NCBI GenBank assembly: GCA_027604665.1
Contig: JADGIZ010000518.1
Coordinates: forward strand, 1-12,440
Direction: 5' to 3'
DNA from: Polyrhizophydium stewartii
Taxonomy: Eukaryota; Chytridiomycota; Chytridiomycetes; Rhizophydiales
Length of the DNA: 12,440 bases
Shown: positions 8,262 to 12,440 of the stretch, one piece after another
Position numbering within the stretch: the first letter of the stretch is position 1
Layout of the letters: each line of letters starts with the position of its first letter
Notes under the pieces: model-generated
Seen by the model: the letters and a program-made list of their open reading frames with translations, nothing else
Databases searched by the model: none
Told to the model about the DNA's origin: nothing
Translations under genes and position numbers: made by a program

Positions 8262-9145
8262 ATGAAGAAGACGACGACCAAGTTTCCTGCGGTGCGCCGG
8301 CCTCTGCCCGCCAGCCAAACCTCCCACGCCGCACCGCCAGGAGCTGACGTTCGTGCGTCCGGCTCGCGGCCGACTCTGCCGACGCGCTCTGGCGTGGACG
8401 GCCCCTCCCCCCAGGCCCGTATCAAGAAGATCATGCGCCTCGACGAGGACGTCGGCAAGGTTGCACAGGTCACGCCGCTGCTGATATGTGCGTTTGCGCA
8501 CGCAGTCGCTCGCAGGCTCAGGCCGAGGGCCGGCGTCGCCATGCCTTGGGCGTCTGGCGCGGCGGCGCGCCTTCCCCCTGCAGCTCCCCGCTGCTGACAC
8601 GCTTGCTGCTGCCACTCGCACCCGCAAACTCTGCGCGGCGAGGCCAGCCAAGGCGCTCGAGTGCTTCCTGCAGAGCATGCTCGAGGCGACGCTGGTCGAG
8701 ACCCGCGCCCGCAACGCCAAGCGGATGACGGTTGCGCACGTGTGAGTCAATGGCACCCTCCTCCCCAGGCGGCACGAGACTGCCACGATGTGCCCGCCAG
8801 GTGGAAGACGCAACGGCGGCATCGTTGGACTGACGAGTCGATCTGTGGCCATGCACATCCGATTGGCACAGCAAGAAGACTGTCCTGGCCAACGAAAAGT
8901 TTGACTTTCTCAAGGACATTGTGGAGGCGATTCCGGATCCTGTCGACGAGCCCGAAGGCGAAGGCGACGGCGACGGCGATGGCGACGGCGACGGCGAGAG
9001 CGGCGCCAGCAGTGGACGCGGACGCGGGCGTGGACGTGGGCGGGGTCGTGGCCGCGGACGTGGGCGTGGGCGCGGGCGTGGCGCGGCCTCAGCAGCAGCG
9101 TCAGCCGGCGCAGATGGCGGCGATGGAGGCAGTGCTGCTGAATGA
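8262..9145 (+). CDS. DRAP1: NC2 alpha / DRAP1 transcription corepressor
   Basis: Histone-fold subunit of Negative Cofactor 2, which with NC2 beta (Dr1) clamps TBP on promoters and blocks TFIIA/TFIIB entry (Bur6 in yeast). Exons: 8262-8291, 8415-8487, 8648-8741, 8872-9145; 471 nt, 156 aa. After a short basic leader (KKTTTKFPA) comes the H2A-like histone fold, about 11-95: ARIKKIMRLDEDVGKVAQ, then SKALECFLQSML, then RNAKRMTVAHV, then NEKFDFLKDIVEAIPD. The tail is unusual: Gly-Asp/Glu repeats, eleven consecutive Gly-Arg pairs (9018-9083), then Ala/Gly. Introns are 123, 160 and 130 nt, longer than most here; all are GT-AG with matching phases. The first exon of 10 codons is supported by the family's N-terminal (R/K)FPxARIKKIM. 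Confidence 0.93.
8943..9083 (+). repeat. Gly-Asp and Gly-Arg coding repeats in DRAP1
   Basis: A GGCGAC-type hexamer repeat (about 8957-8996) encodes alternating Gly-Asp/Glu. It is followed by a GGACGC/GGGCGT-type hexamer array (9018-9083) encoding 11 Gly-Arg pairs. Codons vary between GGA, GGC, GGG, GGT and CGC, CGT, CGG. The protein repeat is therefore kept despite nucleotide drift, which suggests selection on the peptide. The two halves form an acidic-then-basic tail. Confidence 0.8.
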
Positions 9146-9595
9146 AGACCGCTCACTGCTGGCTGACTGGGCGCCGTGGTTGTTGACGAGGGCGTCTCTC
9201 AGATCCTCGATCACACGGTACCTGAGGACGTTTGGCTGCTGCCAACGCGCGAGTGAGTATTTTCTGACGACATTTCTTTACTCATTTACGGGGGCTTATT
9301 GTAGTGGCGCGACTGCGCGGTGCCGCGCCTACTCTGCCAGCTGCCCAACAGCACGGGTCGCGGGCGTCGTGGGCGGAGGGCCGCTGCCCACGCCTCCGCC
9401 CCGCCCCGCATCCCGAAATCTCGTGTCTCTGCACCGGCCTGTGCGTCGGCAGCCAAAGTTCGCTGTCTCTCTTTTTTTTTCTGTCATTTTCGGACGGGCA
9501 TGTATTCCTTGTTGCGGGTGCACGGAAGAGGGGAAGGGGAGAGGGGGAGAAGAACACGGAAGAGGAGGCGGGACGAGCCAGAGTGTCGCGGGCGT
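9146..9595. other. Convergent intergenic region, no firm gene
   Basis: These 450 nt lie between the 3' ends of DRAP1 and epsin and presumably hold both 3' UTRs. Visible features are an intron-like element at 9253-9304, a T-tract near 9470-9481, and a purine-rich stretch near 9525-9575 that reads as a pyrimidine-rich epsin 3' UTR on the minus strand. The local base composition around 9250-9305 is more AT-rich than elsewhere. I find no convincing protein or RNA gene. Confidence 0.5.
9253..9304 (+). other. Orphan intron-like element downstream of DRAP1
   Basis: The sequence begins GTGAGTAT, has TTCTGACGA as a branch-like site and ends CTTATTGTAG after a T-rich run, 52 nt in all. These are the best-formed splice signals on the plus strand outside the recognised genes. 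It lies 107 nt after the DRAP1 stop, so it could be a 3' UTR intron, part of an alternative DRAP1 end, or a fragment of an unrecognised transcript. The flanking frames do not resemble any protein I know. Confidence 0.4.
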
Positions 9596-12376
9596 CTACT
9601 GGAAGAAGGCGCCGCCGGCGGTGCCGAACGGGTTCGGCTGCGGCTGCTGCGGCTGCTGCTGCTGCATCGGGAACGGATTCGCGCCAAAGGGCGACGCCTG
9701 CGGGAAGCCCGGCTGCTGGCCCAGCATGGACTGCTGGCCGAGCATGGACTGCTGCTGGAGCGGCATGGCGCCGTAGCCCACCGAGGCGCCCGACGTCGAC
9801 GTGGGCGCTCCAAACGGGTTGCCCGACGAGCCGGCACTTGTGAAGCTGGCGCCGGTCATGGTTGGCTGCAGCGGCTGGGCGGGCAACGAGAGGCTGCCCA
9901 GGCCGCCAGGAGAGCCGGCGAACGAGGCGCCGCCCGACTGCAGCTCGAGCAGCGTGGGCTTGGGCTTGGGCTGCTCCCACTGGTAGCGCGCCGAGCTGTT
10001 GGCCGACGAGAACGGGTTCTTGGGCACGGCCGCCGGCGCGGCCGATCCGGACGACAGGCTCGCGGCGTCGAGGTCAAACAGCGGCTTGGGGCCGCTCGAC
10101 GACGGCAGCGATGCCTGCGACGGCTGCGGCGACGCGGCCGCCGCGAACGGGTTGAAGCCGCCGGCCGGGTTCGGCGCGCTGCTTGCGCTGCCGCCGGCGC
10201 TGCGCGAGGTGGGAGGCATCGTCAGCCCGGATGGCACATCCCGCGGCGCATTGCGGACCACTCACAGGTTGGTCCTTGTCGAGATGCTTGCAAACGGGTC
10301 GATCGTCGAGCTGGGGCAGCGTGCGCGGCAGCGGTCAGCATCACGGATCGGGCGCAGTATGGCGCGGCGGCGGCCTCACTTGGGGTTGCTGGACAGATCG
10401 GGTGCCGCAGTCGACGCCGCAAACGGGTTGGGCGTCGGCGCAGCCTGCGCGGGCTGCGGCGACTGCGCGGGCTGGCCAAACGGGTTGCCTGCACCAGCGC
10501 CGCTTCCCTGGCCCAGAGCAGCAAAGAAGTCAAACTGCTTCTGCTGCTGCTGCTGCGCGAGCTGCTGCTGGGCGAGCTGCTGCTGCTGGGCGAGCTGCTG
10601 CTGCTGCTGCTGCTGCGCCAGATACTGCTGCTGCGCCAGGTACTGCTGCTGCGCCAGGTACTGTTGTTGCGCGAGCTGCTGCTGTTGCGCAAGCTGCTGC
10701 TGCAATAGAAGTTGCTGCTGCTGCTGCTGAAGCGCCAGCTGCTGCTGCTGTTGGGCGGCAAAGGGATCGACTCCGCCAAAGCCCGCGAACGGATCGAATG
10801 CAGCCTGGGCCGGCGGCTGTGCCACGGGCGCGGCTTCGAGGCTGCCGAAGAAGTCGATGATGTCGCCGCCGCGCGCATTGCTGCACCACGATGCGCTGCA
10901 TCAGCAACCGCGGCGGCGGCTGTTGCGTGGCAACGCAGACTGACCCCGAAAACGTGCTGTCGCCCGTCATCTGCGGCTCGAGGCGGTTGCGCGCATCCAT
11001 GCGGCGCTGGATGGCCTCCTTTTCGCTGAGCTCGATGGCCCGCTGCAGGTCATCATCCCTTTACGAGTAAACGGGCCGCCGAGGCACGCAATGTCAGCCA
11101 AGGTTCGCTGCCATCGCGCAGCCAGCGAGATTGTGCCCACTCTTGCTGACGCTCGCGGCGCCTGCGGTCGTCGATGGCCGCCTGGCGCTTGCTTTCCTCG
11201 AGCGCGCGGCGAAGCTCCACATCCTCGACGCTGTCGCTGAAGCCTTGCGGCTGGTCGTAGTTCATGCGGTCGCGCACAGTACCGCGGTTGGTGCGCTCTT
11301 CCTGCAGGCGAGCGTCGTCGGTGAGCAGCGCGGTTATGTCCTTGCTCTTCTGGCGCACTGCGGTGGTGGCGAAGGCGTCAGCGACAGCTTGCATGCACGC
11401 GGGGCGAAAGCCGTTGCGGAAATGTCTGCGCACCGTTGGCGCCTTGGTCGCGGCCCTCGTCGTCGATATACTGGAACTCCTTGAGCGTTTTGATGACGTG
11501 CAGGTTCTGCTTTGCATGGGCCACGACGGCATCCGAGCCGTTCTTGATGAGGTAGTCGAGCACGGTGAGGGCCTGCGCACGAGCGGCGTCAAGATCTGGT
11601 CGGTGAGCGGAAAGATGCCGCAGACGCTGCATCCCGAGAGCGGTCTGCTTTCTATGCATCCGAGCGACCACGCCTCACGGCGCTGTCGCACCTTGAAGAC
11701 ATGACGCCAGTTCTTTCCCGAGTCGTTGAGGCGCTTGTCGATGATCTCCATGATTTCAGCAAAGTCACGCCTGCGGGACGAAGCCAGGGCGGATCCATCC
11801 GTCAGCGCACGCACGCCAGGCTCAAGACGGCAAAACGAGCGGTGTGCCAGCAGACAACCCACTGGGTGTATGTGCAGTCCGAGATCTCGGCCATCAGGGC
11901 GCCAGACGGTCCCCACTGCAGGACGATGGCACGGGCCGAGCCATCGGCAGCTCGGATCAGCGCACGGCCCACGATTCGGCAACGGACGAGGGTGCGCGTC
12001 TATGGATGAGGCGCGACGGTGCGGTGCGGGGGGCCGCTGGCGCGGGCGATCACGACGCACCGGGTCGTTGCAGGTTGCCTGCCGGACCTTGATCTGGAGG
12101 TCCGAGTAACCCTTGGTGACGTTCTTGCTGAGGCGCCAGTCGGGCGGGCGCGGCCGGACGTCAGCATCGGCAGACAGCGAGAGGCTGGCGGGCGGGCGGT
12201 GGGCGGGACAGAGAGCGGCACCCCTGGGCGGCGGCAGGCGCGGCGCTGCTGCCTCGTGCCTGCTTGGCTGTGGCCGAGTGCGCTTGGGCAGGCCAGGGCA
12301 GCAGCCGCCTCTCTCCCGCGGCCGTGCGGGGTCTCTGGTCGCGGGGCGGCGCACTCGGGCACAGCTTGGGGGGCAT
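9596..12376 (-). CDS. ENT1: Epsin, ENTH-domain endocytic adaptor
   Basis: Membrane-bending adaptor that binds PI(4,5)P2, ubiquitinated cargo, clathrin and EH proteins in endocytosis. Exons (minus): 12376-12363, 12127-12061, 11915-11863, 11770-11692, 11572-11434, 11357-11141, 11058-10945, 10880-10380, 10310-10266, 10199-9596; 1833 nt, 610 aa. The ENTH domain spans about 5-140: [48 protein letters not shown] and EFQYIDDEGRDQGANVRQK. Two UIMs follow: EDVELRRALEESKRQA (about 162-177) and DDDLQRAIELSEKEA (about 191-205). Then three DPF motifs, a Gln-rich repeat, seven NPF motifs and a clathrin box LFDLD. It ends GGAFFQ. Exon 1 (MPPK, Kozak-like GCCGCC before the ATG) is the least certain part: its donor is GTGCCC and intron 1 is 235 nt, much longer than the others. 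The rest is fixed by matching phases. Confidence 0.94.
10528..10759 (-). repeat. CAG-rich Gln repeat in epsin
   Basis: On the minus strand a CAG-dominated tract encodes poly-Gln broken regularly by Leu-Ala or Tyr-Leu-Ala, giving LAQQQ/YLAQQQ units. Three nearly identical 18-nt units encoding QQQYLA lie at about 10611-10670. A few CAA codons interrupt the CAG runs. It lies between the DPF region and the NPF region and is likely disordered. Slippage-driven length change between strains is plausible. Confidence 0.8.
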
Positions 12377-12440
12377 GGCGGCTTGCGGGAGGGTGCGGTG
12401 CGGCGCACGGGCGCGCCAGCGTGTGCGGGAAGGGGGCGGG

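Noticed and set aside
5266..8334. A single 1022-aa open frame on the minus strand
   Set aside because: Its upstream half is antisense to epimerase exons and introns that are well supported by homology and phase. GC-rich sequence keeps antisense frames open. Only the part from ATG 6651 is kept.
9320..10708. A 462-aa plus-strand frame with long leucine/cysteine runs
   Set aside because: It is the antisense of the epsin Gln repeat and NPF exons; CTG on this strand gives poly-Leu or poly-Cys in shifted frames.
11573..11625. An earlier acceptor for epsin intron 4 adding about 10 residues
   Set aside because: The later acceptor at 11573 gives WRHVFK directly joined to ALTVLDYL, the conserved ENTH helix connection; the earlier one would insert residues in a conserved core.

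Overview
This is a GC-rich, intron-dense, very compact eukaryotic nuclear segment. The reading frames become intact, family-length proteins only after removing many short introns (mostly 55-95 nt, usually with a CTGAC-like branch site). I rebuilt 37 introns by hand in four recognisable genes; in each gene the spliced length is an exact multiple of three and the joined protein follows its family. The protein types (fungal/animal-like Pol delta, NC2 alpha, a UIM-containing epsin with NPF motifs, a YMR099C-type epimerase) point to an opisthokont, perhaps an early-diverging fungus or a related protist. A probable U12-type (AT-AC) intron in the polymerase gene argues against the many fungi that have lost the minor spliceosome. 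I cannot name the species.

Layout. 1-208: left-edge tandem repeats (29-nt unit) running into a dense cluster of CACGTG palindromes. 209-about 500 (+): remnant resembling a retroelement aspartic protease. 633-5254 (-): complete DNA polymerase delta catalytic subunit, 20 exons, 1091 aa. 5266-6651 (-): uncharacterised gene for a low-complexity/coiled-coil protein, ending 11 nt before the chosen polymerase start. 6652-6831: short divergent intergenic region. 6832-8127 (+): glucose-6-phosphate 1-epimerase, 7 exons, 281 aa. 8262-9145 (+): NC2 alpha/DRAP1 histone-fold corepressor, 4 exons, 156 aa, with an Arg-Gly tail. 9146-9595: convergent intergenic region holding an intron-like element. 9596-12376 (-): epsin, 10 exons, 610 aa, with ENTH, two UIMs, a clathrin box, DPF/NPF motifs and a Gln-rich repeat. 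The last 64 bases hold no gene that I can support.

The genes do not form a pathway. They are unrelated housekeeping functions (replication, sugar-phosphate metabolism, transcription repression, endocytosis) packed closely together. The most notable point is the AT-AC intron at 4157-4254. It explains an otherwise puzzling break in the polymerase frame and overlaps a phase-compatible GT-AG alternative.
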